Numbered from the stretch's first letter, positions 34,938 through 43,579 are shown. The stretch is 64,000 nucleotides of DNA from Rhodopseudomonas boonkerdii (GCF_021184025.1 NZ_CP036537.1:2852001-2916000); one strand, 5' to 3'. Notes: generated by a model not told the origin, from the letters alone. Numbers and translations are program-made.

Positions 34938-35393
34938 ATGCCGAAAGTCGAGAATATCGAGATCCGTCCGGTTGGTCCCGATGAACGGGCCGCCTGGGAG
35001 CCGTTGTGGCAGGGCTATCTGACCTTCTACAAGGCCACGCTGCCGCAAGTCGCAACCGACACGGCCTGGAAGCGCTTTCACGATGCGAACGAGCAGATGT
35101 TCCTGCTTGGCGCTTACGTGGACGGCAAGCTCACGGGCATCGTCCAGTTCCTGTATCACCGCTCGTCCTGGACACCGGGGGATTACTGCTATCTGCAGGA
35201 CCTGTTCGTCGACAGCAGCGCCCGCGGGCTCGGCCTCGGTCGCGCGTTGATCGAGGCGGTCTATGCGAAGGCGAAAGCGGATGGCTGCAGCCGCGTCCAC
35301 TGGCTGACGCAAAACGAGAATGCGCAGGCGCGCATTCTCTACGATCAGGTCGCGGATAATTCCGGCTTCATGCAGTATCGCAAAGTGTTTTAG
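34938..35393 (+). CDS. GNAT-family N-acetyltransferase
   Basis: 151-residue GNAT acyltransferase. The acetyl-CoA pyrophosphate-binding loop is visible as DLFVDSSARGLGLGRALIEA (R/QxxGxG/A form), preceded by the beta-strand LQDLFV and followed by GCSRVHWLTQNENAQARILY. The ATG at 34938 is preferred over the longer frame from 34878, which overlaps glpX. Only 10 bases separate it from glpX, so they are probably co-transcribed. Acceptor substrate unknown. Confidence 0.9.
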   Translation: MPKVENIEIRPVGPDERAAWEPLWQGYLTFYKATLPQVATDTAWKRFHDANEQMFLLGAYVDGKLTGIVQFLYHRSSWTPGDYCYLQDLFVDSSARGLGLGRALIEAVYAKAKADGCSRVHWLTQNENAQARILYDQVADNSGFMQYRKVF

Positions 35394-35398
35394 CTCGT

Positions 35399-35511
35399 CG
35401 CCCCGGAGCGCGCCGCCAGGCGCGAACGCGGGACCTCGATCTGGTTGAAACACCGTCAGGCCAAACACTGCGGGATTCCGGGTTCGCATCTGCGGTGCGC
35501 CCCGGAATGAC
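35399..35511. repeat. Dispersed repeat (CCCCGGAATGAC type)
   Basis: Arms CGCCCCGGAGCGCGCCG and CGGTGCGCCCCGGAATGACC flank a core containing GCGGGATTCCGGGTTCGC. It resembles the element at 4305-4342 after lpdA. It lies between the GNAT gene and the dehalogenase gene. Confidence 0.6.
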
Positions 35512-35547
35512 CACCAAGAACAAAAAACAAAACATGGGAGCGAAATC

Positions 35548-36267
35548 ATGAGCGATATCACCACTGTCAAGGCGCTGATCTTCGATGTGTTCGGTACCGT
35601 CGTCGACTGGCGCACCAGCCTCATCAACGATTTCACCACATGGAGCGCGGCCCGCGGCGTCAAGGCCGACTGGCCGGCGCTGGTCGATGCCTGGCGGCAG
35701 GCTTACGTGCCCTCCATGGACACCGTGCGTCATCATCCCGAACGCGGCTTCCTCAAGCTCGACAAGCTGCATCGGCTGTCGCTTGAAACGCTGGTCGAAA
35801 AGTTTGGCATCAAGGGCCTGACGGATGATGATCTGCAGCATCTCACCCTTGGCTGGCACCGCCTGCATCCTTGGAAGGACTCAGTCGCGGGCCTCACGCG
35901 CCTGAAAACGAAATATATCATCAGCCCGCTGTCGAACGGCAATGTCGTGCTGCTCACCAACATGGCGAAATTCGGCGGCCTGCCATGGGACCTGATCATG
36001 AGCGCCGAACTGTTCAAGCACTACAAGCCGGACCCCGAAAGCTATCTCGGCGCCTGCGAGCTGCTCAGCCTGAAGCCGCATGAAGTGATGATGGTCGCGG
36101 CCCATAACAACGATCTCGATGCTGCCCAAAAATGCGGCCTCAAGACCGGCTTCGTTCCCCGCATTACCGAATACGGCCCGCTGCAGAACCGCGACTTCAC
36201 GGCGGATGGCGACTGGGACGTGGTGGCGGATGATTTTGAGGATCTGGCGAAGCGGCTGGGGTGCTGA
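35548..36267 (+). CDS. Haloacid dehalogenase type II
   Basis: 239-residue HAD-superfamily hydrolase of the L-2-haloacid dehalogenase type. Nucleophile Asp13 is in LIFDVFGTVVDW, the Ser/Thr motif is IISPLSNGNV, the Lys is in FKHYKPDPESYLGA, and the late acidic motif is MVAAHNNDLDAAQ. The DVFGTVVDWR motif is the usual one for type II haloacid dehalogenases. Substrate is not proven; related enzymes also act on phosphates. It lies between two dispersed repeats, so it is probably its own unit. Confidence 0.88.
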   Translation: MSDITTVKALIFDVFGTVVDWRTSLINDFTTWSAARGVKADWPALVDAWRQAYVPSMDTVRHHPERGFLKLDKLHRLSLETLVEKFGIKGLTDDDLQHLTLGWHRLHPWKDSVAGLTRLKTKYIISPLSNGNVVLLTNMAKFGGLPWDLIMSAELFKHYKPDPESYLGACELLSLKPHEVMMVAAHNNDLDAAQKCGLKTGFVPRITEYGPLQNRDFTADGDWDVVADDFEDLAKRLGC

Positions 36268-36280
36268 GCAACCCGCACTC

Positions 36281-36381
36281 CGCCCTCATCCTGAGGAGCC
36301 GCGCAGCGGCGTCTCGAAGGATGGCCGCGGAGCTCCACATCTCATGGTTCGAGACGGCGCTCCGCGCCTCCTCACCATGAT
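36281..36381. repeat. Dispersed palindromic repeat, CTCATGGTGAGGAG family (copy 2)
   Basis: CCTCATCCTGAGGAGCCGCG, then GCGTCTCGAAGGATGGCC, CATGGTTCGAGACGGCGC and CTCCTCACCATGATGG. It is the same family as copy 1 but in the opposite orientation. Confidence 0.85.
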
Positions 36382-36443
36382 GGATGGTGCGGGCTTCAAC
36401 ACCCGCCATTTCCCTTGCGCGCCTATCATGCTTATCTGCGCGC

Positions 36444-38282
36444 ATGGCCGCGACCACCGACATCCCCGACCTGATCCATCCTGCCTTTCTCGGCGTGACC
36501 CGATCCGCCACCGGCCGGATTTGGCGCGACCGCGTCGATCAGCGCGGCGCCGCGCGGGCGCTGGCGATGGTGCAGCGGTTCAGGCTGCCGGAGATGCTGG
36601 CGCGTGTCATCGCGGGGCGAAACATCGACCTCGATGCCGTCGAGGATTTCCTCGATCCCACCATCCGCAAGCTGATGCCGGATCCGTTCACCATTACTCA
36701 GATGGAAGCCGCCGCCAAGCGTATCGCTGACGCCGCCGAGCGCGGCGAGCAGGTCGCGATCTTCGGCGACTATGACGTGGACGGCGCGACGTCCTCCGCG
36801 CTGCTCGCCTGGCATCTGCGCCATTGCGGCCTCGATCCTGACATCCACATTCCCGACCGCATCTTCGAAGGCTACGGTCCCAATGTCGATGCGATCCGCG
36901 CGCTGGCCGGGAAGGGCAATACGCTGCTCGTCACCGTCGATTGCGGCACCACGAGTTTCGAGCCGCTGGCGGAAGCCAAGAAGCTCGGCATGTCCGTGGT
37001 GGTCATCGATCACCATCAGGCCAATGAGGAACTGCCCGACGTCGATGCCGTCGTGAATCCCAATCGCCTCGACGATATTTCCGGCCTCGGCCATCTCGCG
37101 GCCGTCGGGCTCGTGCTGATCACGCTGGTGGCCGTCAATCGCGAACTGCGCCAGCGCGGTTTCTGGACCCCGCAAAAGCCCGAGCCGAACCTGCTCGACA
37201 TGCTGCATCACGTGGCGCTCGGCACCGTCGCCGACGTGGCGCCGCTGATCGGCCTCAACCGCGCCTTCGTCGCCAAAGGCCTCATTGCGCTGCGTCGCCG
37301 GGATCATATCGGTCACACCGCGCTGATGGATGTGGCGCGGCTCAACGGGCCGCCGGAAGCGTGGCACCTCGGCTTCATGTTGGGACCGCGCATCAATGCC
37401 GGCGGCCGCATCGGCCGCGCCGATCTCGGGGTGCGGCTTTTGCTTGAAGGCGATGTGTCGGAAGCCGCAAGGATCGCCGCCGAACTCGACCGTCTCAACA
37501 CCGAACGCCGTATCATCGAACAGGCCGCCGAAGCGCAGGCGGAAGCAGAGGCGCTCGCCGCTCTCGGTCTCGAGGACAAAGGCTCCGTCATCGTCACCGC
37601 CCGCGAGGGGTGGCATCCCGGCGTCGTCGGTCTTGTCGCCTCGCGGCTGAAGGAGAAGTTTGCGCGGCCGTCCTTTGCAATTGCGCTGGAGCCCGGTGGT
37701 CTCGGCACCGGCTCGGGCCGCTCGATTTCCGGCGTCGATCTCGGCAAGGCGGTGCGGCAGGCGGTGGCCGATGGCCTGCTCATCAAGGGAGGCGGTCACG
37801 CGATGGCGGCGGGTGTGACCTTGCGCAAGGAAAAGCTCGGTGAATTCCGCGCCTATATCGAGGAAAAGCTGGCCGCCGATGTCGCAAAGTCTCGCAACGA
37901 GAAGGAGCTGTTCATCGATGGCGCCGTCACGGCGCGTGGTGTCACCGTCGAACTCGTCAACACGCTCAACCGTGCCGGGCCCTTCGGCCAGGCCAATCCC
38001 GAACCGGTGATTGCGCTGCCGTCGCATCAGCTCGCTTATGTCGATGAGGTCGGGCAGGCGCATCTGCGGCTGCGTCTGAAGTCGTCGGATGGCGCCATGG
38101 TGAATGGCATCGCCTTCCGCAGTGTCGGACAGAAGCTCGGCAACGCGCTGCAGGAATATCGCGGCCAGGAGGTGCATGTAGCCGGTTCGCTCACCGTCGA
38201 TCGCTGGCAGGGGCAGGAGCGGGTGCAGATGCGTGTCATCGACGTGGCGCTGCCGTCGAGTGAGCCGAGGATGATCAGGTAA
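36444..38282 (+). CDS. recJ: Single-stranded-DNA-specific exonuclease RecJ
   Basis: 612-residue 5'-3' exonuclease of RecF-pathway and mismatch repair. DHH phosphoesterase motifs are in order: AIFGDYDVDGATSSALLAW, VTVDCGTTSFEP, VVIDHHQANEELP (the DHH motif), and GHLAAVGLVL. A DHHA1 domain follows, with GLGTGSGRSISGVDLGKAV and IKGGGHAMAAGVTL, and then an OB fold. The start at 36444 (MAATTDIPDL) matches the family; the upstream frame crosses a dispersed repeat. Confidence 0.95.
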   Translation: MAATTDIPDLIHPAFLGVTRSATGRIWRDRVDQRGAARALAMVQRFRLPEMLARVIAGRNIDLDAVEDFLDPTIRKLMPDPFTITQMEAAAKRIADAAERGEQVAIFGDYDVDGATSSALLAWHLRHCGLDPDIHIPDRIFEGYGPNVDAIRALAGKGNTLLVTVDCGTTSFEPLAEAKKLGMSVVVIDHHQANEELPDVDAVVNPNRLDDISGLGHLAAVGLVLITLVAVNRELRQRGFWTPQKPEPNLLDMLHHVALGTVADVAPLIGLNRAFVAKGLIALRRRDHIGHTALMDVARLNGPPEAWHLGFMLGPRINAGGRIGRADLGVRLLLEGDVSEAARIAAELDRLNTERRIIEQAAEAQAEAEALAALGLEDKGSVIVTAREGWHPGVVGLVASRLKEKFARPSFAIALEPGGLGTGSGRSISGVDLGKAVRQAVADGLLIKGGGHAMAAGVTLRKEKLGEFRAYIEEKLAADVAKSRNEKELFIDGAVTARGVTVELVNTLNRAGPFGQANPEPVIALPSHQLAYVDEVGQAHLRLRLKSSDGAMVNGIAFRSVGQKLGNALQEYRGQEVHVAGSLTVDRWQGQERVQMRVIDVALPSSEPRMIR

Positions 38283-38293
38283 GCGCATCCCGC

Positions 38294-38399
38294 TTGTCGT
38301 CACCCGGCTTGACCGGGTGACCCGGTAAACGGCGTCGGGCGTGCTCGATCATCGACCGCAGTGTCTACTGGATCGCCCGGTCGAGCCGGGCGATGACAG
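38294..38399. repeat. Dispersed palindromic repeat (CGCCCGGTCGAGCCGGGCGATGACA type)
   Basis: TTGTCGTCACCCGGCTTGAC with its following GGGTGAC is mirrored by GATCGCCCGGTCGAGCCGGG and GCGATGACA. It contains two nested hairpins and lies between convergent recJ and the GntR gene. Confidence 0.75.
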
Positions 38400-38410
38400 T
38401 GAGAACCGCG

Positions 38411-39145
38411 CTAGCTCCGTCGCAACCTTGTCGAATACCGATACCGATCGGCCGGGTGAATACTGAGCGAGACTTCCGCCAGTTCGTTCGAGGCGAACAG
38501 ATACTGCCGGCGGATCGACAACGCATGTGCGCCGGCTTTTGCCTTCAGCGGCTCGGCCATCGCCTGCGAGACGCCGACTGCCGAGATATCCTGCCGGATC
38601 TCCACGAAGCGCCGTCCTGAAATCTTCTCCACCAGCGTGCCGAAGATCTCGTGATGCCCCGCCATCTTCGCGCGCACCTCATCGGCAAAGGCGCCATCGA
38701 TATATACATCGGTCCAGCAGATCGGCGTCCGCGTCGCATCGCCCGGGATCATGCGCAGGCTCGAAATGCACAGCCAGCGCCGGCCCGGCCGGCAGCCGAG
38801 CTGCCCCGCCAGCTCGCTATCCGCGACCACATCCGCCACGCGCTGCACGTGCCGCTCGGTCTCGGTGCCGAACTGCTGCACGGCTTCGATCGTGTTCAGC
38901 GCCTGCGTGAAGCCGTCGCCACCGTGCGTCGGCGCCGCAGCCTCCACGCGGGTGCCGGCATTGCGCTTGCGGCTCACCAGTCCCGATGCCTGCAGCTCCT
39001 GCATCGCCGCGCGCACCGTTGAACGGCTGACCGCAAACTGCTCCGCCAGCTCGAACTCCGTCGGCAGGACCGACCCCACCGGATGACGGCCATCGGCAAT
39101 CGCCTCGGTCAGCGCCCGGGCCACGAACGCGTATCGCTTTTCCAT
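38411..39145 (-). CDS. GntR-family regulator, HutC subfamily
   Basis: 244-residue transcription factor. Winged HTH at residues 5-70 (LPTEFELAEQFAVSRSTVRA, then AMQELQASGLVSRKRNAGT) and a C-terminal UTRA ligand-binding domain (TDVYIDGAFADEVRAKM, then GRRFVEIRQDISAVGVSQAM). ATG 39145 (MEKRYAF) is preferred because the HTH usually begins right there; ATG 39184 would add 13 residues. It is divergent from a lyase-transport-fumarase set, with a palindromic operator between them, so it probably represses that set and itself until an effector binds. Confidence 0.9.
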   Translation of the reverse strand: MEKRYAFVARALTEAIADGRHPVGSVLPTEFELAEQFAVSRSTVRAAMQELQASGLVSRKRNAGTRVEAAAPTHGGDGFTQALNTIEAVQQFGTETERHVQRVADVVADSELAGQLGCRPGRRWLCISSLRMIPGDATRTPICWTDVYIDGAFADEVRAKMAGHHEIFGTLVEKISGRRFVEIRQDISAVGVSQAMAEPLKAKAGAHALSIRRQYLFASNELAEVSLSIHPADRYRYSTRLRRS

Positions 39146-39222
39146 CGTTGCCACGCGAGCCCCTGAGTCTCTGTTCCCATCCATGGAAGCCCGATCCGCC
39201 ACCGCCCCGTCAAGGAAGCAGG

Positions 39223-39269
39223 TTGACATAGGATTTATGTTCGTACAATTTAATATGTACGAACATAAA
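39223..39269 (+). promoter_or_regulatory. Promoter with overlapping GntR-type palindromic operator
   Basis: TTTATGTTCGTAC at 39234-39246 and GTACGAACATAAA at 39257-39269 form a perfect 13-bp inverted repeat with a 10-base AT-only spacer. A TTGACA -35 lies at 39223-39228 and a TACAAT -10 candidate at 39244-39249, a short spacer of 15 bases. The operator therefore overlaps the -10 and reaches the GGGAGGG ribosome site of the lyase gene. The half-sites share the GT...AC ends of HutC-type operators. Repression by the adjacent GntR protein is inferred. Confidence 0.75.
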
Positions 39270-39280
39270 GGGAGGGCTCG

Positions 39281-40627
39281 ATGGGGAGCACGGTTTTCGA
39301 CTCGGTGCTGTTTCGCGATATGTTTGGCACCGCGGAGATGCGTGAGGTCTTCACCGACGAGGCTCTGGTCGGCCGCTATATCGAGGCCGAGGTGGCACTC
39401 GCGCGCGCCCAGGCCCGGATGGGTGTGGTCCCCAAGGACGCTGCCGCAGCCATCGAGGCCGCCGCAAAATCCATCCAGATCGATTTCGACAAGCTCCGCC
39501 ATGAGACCGAGATCGTCGGCTATCCCATCCTGCCGCTCGTCCACCAGCTCTCCGCCGCCGCGGGCGAGGCCGGCCGCTACGTCCATTGGGGCGCGACGAC
39601 CCAGGACATCATGGACACCGCCAATGTTCTGCAGGTCCGTGCCGCGCTGAAGATCGTTGCCCGCGATCTCCGCGCTGTCAGCGACATCCTGAAAGCCATG
39701 GCGAAGAAGCATCGCGACACGCCGATGGCCGGGCGAACCCATCTGCAGCAGGCGCTGCCGGTGACCTTCGGCTATAAGGCTGCCGTCTGGCTGTCGTCGA
39801 TCGATCGTCATATCCAGCGCGTCGATCAGGCATTGCCGCGCATCCTGCTTGGCGAATTCTCCGGTGCTGCCGGTACGCTCGCTTCGGTAGGCGAGGGCGG
39901 CCTCGAAATGCAGAAGCTGTTCTGCGAAGAACTCGGCCTGCATCAGCCGTCGATCACCTGGCATGTCGCCCGCGACGGTATTGCAGAGGCCGTGACACTG
40001 CTCGGCTTGATCACCGGCACCCTCGGCAAGATTGCCACCGACGTGATGCTGTTGTCCTCGTCCGAATTCGGCGAGGTATCCGAGCCCTTCGTGCCCGGTC
40101 GCGGTGCCTCATCCACGATGCCGCAAAAGCGTAACGCGATCTCGAGCGAGCTGATGCTTGCCGCCGCAAAGGCGGTGCGCCAGCACGTCGCCACCATGCT
40201 CGACGGCATGATCCATGATCTCGAACGTGCCACTGGACCGTGGCATGTCGAATGGGCCTCGCTGCCGGAAAGTTTCCTGCTCACCGCCTCGTCGCTGGCC
40301 AACGCGAAGTTCATGCTCGGCGGTCTCGTCGTGCACGAGCAGCGCATGCTGGACAATCTCGGTCTCACTCACGGTCTCATCGTCGCCGAGGCGGTCATGA
40401 TGGCCGCTGCACCAAAGCTCGGCCGCCAGCATGCGCATGACGTCGTCTATGACGCCTGCCGCAAGGCCATCGAAGGTGGCGGCCAACTCGCCGACATTCT
40501 TGCAGAGGTGCCCGAGATCGTCGAAGCGCTCGGCGGCAAGGACAACATCCGCAAGCATTGCGATCCCGCCAACTATCTCGGCCTGTGCGGGCCGATGGTC
40601 GATCGCGTGCTGAGCCTGAGCAAGTAA
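39281..40627 (+). CDS. Fumarase/aspartase-superfamily lyase (adenylosuccinate lyase / PcaB-like)
   Basis: 448-residue enzyme of the superfamily that eliminates from succinyl compounds, usually releasing fumarate. It has HWGATTQDIMDTANVLQ, AGRTHLQQALPVTFGYK (catalytic His region), and the signature GASSTMPQKRNAISSELM with the mobile-loop Ser. The closest types by motif are adenylosuccinate lyase and 3-carboxymuconate cycloisomerase, but it is in neither a purine nor a protocatechuate cluster. Its partners (GntR regulator, TctC binding protein, fumarase) suggest a catabolic lyase acting on an imported succinyl adduct. A GGGAGGG site precedes the ATG. Confidence 0.85.
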   Translation: MGSTVFDSVLFRDMFGTAEMREVFTDEALVGRYIEAEVALARAQARMGVVPKDAAAAIEAAAKSIQIDFDKLRHETEIVGYPILPLVHQLSAAAGEAGRYVHWGATTQDIMDTANVLQVRAALKIVARDLRAVSDILKAMAKKHRDTPMAGRTHLQQALPVTFGYKAAVWLSSIDRHIQRVDQALPRILLGEFSGAAGTLASVGEGGLEMQKLFCEELGLHQPSITWHVARDGIAEAVTLLGLITGTLGKIATDVMLLSSSEFGEVSEPFVPGRGASSTMPQKRNAISSELMLAAAKAVRQHVATMLDGMIHDLERATGPWHVEWASLPESFLLTASSLANAKFMLGGLVVHEQRMLDNLGLTHGLIVAEAVMMAAAPKLGRQHAHDVVYDACRKAIEGGGQLADILAEVPEIVEALGGKDNIRKHCDPANYLGLCGPMVDRVLSLSK

Positions 40628-40636
40628 GGGGACTTT

Positions 40637-40744
40637 GTAGGATGGGTAGAGCGAAGGCTCGACGCGCCGGAGTGAAACCCATCGGCCGAGCTCGCCGCAA
40701 CGACAGACAGCATGGGTTTCGCTGGGCTCTAGCCATCCTACGAG
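40637..40744. repeat. Palindromic intergenic repeat (GTAGGATGGGTAGAGCG type)
   Basis: GTAGGATGGGTAGAGCG with GTGAAACCCATCGG is mirrored by CATGGGTTTCGCTGG with CTAGCCATCCTACG. It is related to 11205-11284 and lies between the lyase and TctC genes. Confidence 0.8.
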
Positions 40745-40772
40745 CCGGGACAATAGCAACAGGGAGGATTCA

Positions 40773-41750
40773 ATGAAGACGATACTGGCGACTGCATTTG
40801 CACTAGGCACCGCGTTCAGCGTGGCATCTGCCGTTGCGCAGGAATTTCCGACCCGCACCATCACCATGAACATGCCGTATTCGGCCGGCGGCCCCGGCGA
40901 CACCATTGCGCGCCTTCTCGCGCAGGCCATGAGCGGCCCCCTGAAGCAGCAGGTCATCGTCGAGAATACCACGGGCGCCGGCGGCTCCATCGGCAGTGCC
41001 AAGGTCGCGGGTTCTCCGCCCGATGGCTATAATCTGCTGCTGATCCATATCAGCCACGCCACCAATCCCGCGCTGTATCCGAAACTCAAATACGATCCGA
41101 TCAAGGACTATGAGCCGATCGGTCTCGCGGTCGATCTGCCGTCGGTCTTCGTCGCGCGAAAGGATCTGCCGGCGAAGAATCTGGAAGAGCTGATCGCCTG
41201 GATGAAGACCACGAAGGAGAAGGTGAACTACGCCCATGCCGGCATCGGCTCGGCCTCGCACCTCTGCGGCCTTCTGCTCAACGCCGCCACCGGTACGCAG
41301 CCGACCCAGATCGCCTATCGCGGCGCGGGTCCTGCGATGAACGACATGATGAGCGGGCAGGTCGATGTGATGTGTGACCAGATCGTCAATGTCGTCGGCA
41401 ATGTCGATGGCGGCACCATCAAGGGTTATGCGGTCACCAGCACCGAGCGCGCACCGGCGCTTCCGAACCTGCCGACCACCACCGAGGCCGGCTTGAAGGA
41501 TTTCACCTACACCGTCTGGTACGGCCTGTTCGCGCCCAAGGGCACGCCGAAGCCGGTGCTCGACAAGCTCAATGCCGCCTTGAATGTGGCGCTGAAGGAC
41601 GAAACCGTGAAGACGCGTCTCGCGGCGCTGGGGGCGCAGCCCGTTGCGCCGGAGTGCGCCACGCCGGATGCCCTCGCAAAACATCTCAAGGCCGAGATCG
41701 ACAAGTGGACGCCGATCATCAAGAACGCCGGCGTTGTCGGTGCGCAGTGA
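40773..41750 (+). CDS. Tripartite tricarboxylate transporter substrate-binding protein (Bug/TctC family)
   Basis: 325-residue periplasmic binding protein of the Bug/TctC type. The signal peptide is MKTILATAFALGTAFSVASA, ending AVAQ. It has the family YSAGGPGDTIARLLAQAMSG block and VENTTGAGGSIGSAKVAGSP. Bug proteins bind carboxylates such as citrate, glutarate or aspartate. No TctA/TctB membrane genes are adjacent, so the permease is elsewhere or the protein acts as a sensor. AGGGAGGA precedes the ATG. The stop is 7 bases before the fumarase GTG start. Confidence 0.92.
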   Translation: MKTILATAFALGTAFSVASAVAQEFPTRTITMNMPYSAGGPGDTIARLLAQAMSGPLKQQVIVENTTGAGGSIGSAKVAGSPPDGYNLLLIHISHATNPALYPKLKYDPIKDYEPIGLAVDLPSVFVARKDLPAKNLEELIAWMKTTKEKVNYAHAGIGSASHLCGLLLNAATGTQPTQIAYRGAGPAMNDMMSGQVDVMCDQIVNVVGNVDGGTIKGYAVTSTERAPALPNLPTTTEAGLKDFTYTVWYGLFAPKGTPKPVLDKLNAALNVALKDETVKTRLAALGAQPVAPECATPDALAKHLKAEIDKWTPIIKNAGVVGAQ

Positions 41751-41757
41751 GCATGAC

Positions 41758-43149
41758 GTGACCGACACGCGCATCGAGCAGGATTCCTTTGGCGGCATCA
41801 ACGTGCCGAAGGATCGTTATTGGGGCGCGCAGACCCAGCGCGCCCTCGAGGTGTTTCAAGTCAGCGACGAGCGCTTTCCGGTCGCGCTCATCCGCGCCTT
41901 CGCCTTGCAGAAGATCGCAGCGGTGCAGGCCAATCGGCAGCTCGGTGCGATCGCATCGGAGATCGCCGCGCCTATCGAGGCCGCCGCACGCGAATTGCAG
42001 CAGGGTCGTTTCGACGATCATTTCCCGTTGCCGATCTGGCAGACCGGCTCCGGCACCCAGACCAACATGAACGCCAATGAGGTGATCGCGAACCGCGCCA
42101 ACGAGCTGCTGGGCCGGCCGCTCGGTACTAAGTCGCCGGTGCATCCCAACGATCACGTCAACTGCTCGCAATCCTCCAACGACAGTTTCCCGACCGTGAT
42201 GCACATCGCGACGGCGCTGCAATTGCGCAGCGCCTTGCTGCCGGCTTTGCAGATGCTGCGGGATGAACTTCGCGCCAAGGCGGACACTTTCGCCGATGTC
42301 GTGAAGATTGGCCGCACGCATCTGATGGACGCGGTGCCGATGACCATGGGGCAGGCCTTCGACGCCTTCGCGCGCCAGACCGGCCACGCCATCGACCGTA
42401 TCGAGGCCGTTCTTCCGCGCCTGCTGATGCTGCCGCAAGGCGGCACGGCGGTCGGTTCGGGGCTCAATGCGCCCGATGGCTTCGACGTCGCATTCTGCGA
42501 CCACCTGAATGCATTGACTGGTGAAATCTTCGTCCCGAACCCCAGCAAGTTCGAAGGCATGGGCGCTCATGACGCGCTGGTGGAGGTCTCGGCCGCGTTG
42601 AACGGCCTTGCCGTCACGCTGCTGAAGATCGCCAACGATGTTCGCCTCCTCGGCTCCGGTCCGCGCTGCGGGCTCGGTGAGCTCGTCATCCCGCATGACG
42701 GGCTGACAAGTTCGATCATGCCGGGCAAGCGCAACCCGACCATCGCCGAGATGCTGGCGCAGGTGTGCTTTCAGGTCATGGGCAACAACGCTGTCGTCAC
42801 AGCCGCGGGTGCCTCCGGGAATTTCGAACTGAACGTCGCCAAGCCGGTGATCATCTACAACGTCTTGCAATCGATCCGCGTCCTGTCTGATGGGATCGGC
42901 GTGTTTGCATCGCGGCTGGTCCGTGATCTCGATGTCGACCGCCGCCAGCTTGCAGTCAATGTCGCGAATGCGCCGCTGCTCGCCACGGCACTCAATCCGG
43001 TGATCGGCTACGACAAGGTGGCGATGATCACCGCGAAGGCGCTGGACGAAGCGATCACGCCGCGCGAAGCCGCGATTGCGCTGGGGCTGCTCTCAGGCGA
43101 GGAATACGATCGTTATGTCGATCCCAAGCGGATGGCGGGACTCTTATAG
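41758..43149 (+). CDS. fumC: Class II fumarate hydratase
   Basis: 463-residue fumarase (fumarate to malate). It has IWQTGSGTQTNMNANEVIAN, PNDHVNCSQSSNDSFPTVMH, KIGRTHLMDAVPMTMGQAFD and LPQGGTAVGSGLNAP. The mobile-loop signature reads SSIMPGKRNPTIAEM, with Arg where classical FumC and aspartase have Val (PGKVNP); the catalytic Ser and Lys are kept. The start is a GTG (MTDTRIEQDSFGG); the longer frame overlaps the TctC gene. Probably co-transcribed with TctC. It may be a dedicated fumarase for this pathway, not the housekeeping one. Confidence 0.88.
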   Translation: MTDTRIEQDSFGGINVPKDRYWGAQTQRALEVFQVSDERFPVALIRAFALQKIAAVQANRQLGAIASEIAAPIEAAARELQQGRFDDHFPLPIWQTGSGTQTNMNANEVIANRANELLGRPLGTKSPVHPNDHVNCSQSSNDSFPTVMHIATALQLRSALLPALQMLRDELRAKADTFADVVKIGRTHLMDAVPMTMGQAFDAFARQTGHAIDRIEAVLPRLLMLPQGGTAVGSGLNAPDGFDVAFCDHLNALTGEIFVPNPSKFEGMGAHDALVEVSAALNGLAVTLLKIANDVRLLGSGPRCGLGELVIPHDGLTSSIMPGKRNPTIAEMLAQVCFQVMGNNAVVTAAGASGNFELNVAKPVIIYNVLQSIRVLSDGIGVFASRLVRDLDVDRRQLAVNVANAPLLATALNPVIGYDKVAMITAKALDEAITPREAAIALGLLSGEEYDRYVDPKRMAGLL

Positions 43150-43256
43150 CGTATAGCGATACGCAGTCCCTCATCCTGAGAGTCTGACTGGAAATGCGGT
43201 CCGTAGTTTGGCGCTGCTGGTCGCCGACGCGGAACGCAACACACTCTGTCCCTCCC

Positions 43257-43280
43257 GCCTGAACGCAGTTGCGTTCAGGC
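43257..43280. terminator. Hairpin downstream of fumC
   Basis: GCCTGAACGCA, GT, TGCGTTCAGGC: a perfect 11-bp stem. There is no T-tract on either side, so termination is uncertain. It is not part of the neighbouring repeat family. Confidence 0.4.
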
Positions 43281-43388
43281 TGAGGTGAGGAGGCGCGCAG
43301 CGCCGTCTCGAACCATGAGCTCGCCTGGCTCAGAGTGTGCGGCCATCCTTCGAGACGCCGCTGCGCGGCTCCTCAGGATGAGGGACGG
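43280..43388. repeat. Dispersed palindromic repeat, CTCATGGTGAGGAG family (copy 3)
   Basis: TGAGGTGAGGAGGCGCGCAG, GCCGTCTCGAACCATGAGC, CATCCTTCGAGACGCCGC and CTCCTCAGGATGAGGGA. The best-preserved copy of the family in this window. Confidence 0.88.
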
Positions 43389-43469
43389 AGAATCGAGATC
43401 CTGACCTGAACGGACATTGTTCCAAGCAAAAGCAGTCGAAAACCACCTCGACCGCTTTACGAGTCAGGC

Positions 43470-43579
43470 TCTGAGGAGCCGCGCAACGCGCGGCGTCTCG
43501 AAGGATGGCCACAGGCTCAGAGCCAAGTCACGCATGGTTCGAGACGCACGCCCGCGGCGCGCTCCTCACCATGAGGGCG
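43470..43579. repeat. Dispersed palindromic repeat, CTCATGGTGAGGAG family (copy 4)
   Basis: CTGAGGAGCCGCGCAACGCG, GCGTCTCGAAGGATGGCC, CATGGTTCGAGACGCACG and CTCCTCACCATGAGGG, inverted relative to copy 3, so copies 3 and 4 together form a larger inverted repeat. Confidence 0.85.

Noticed and set aside
36432..38303. 623-codon minus-strand frame opposite recJ
   Set aside because: Antisense shadow of a well-supported recJ; the protein looks like random high-GC translation.
43330..43512. 60-codon minus-strand frame after fumC
   Set aside because: Wholly inside dispersed palindromic repeats; such frames recur wherever the repeat occurs.
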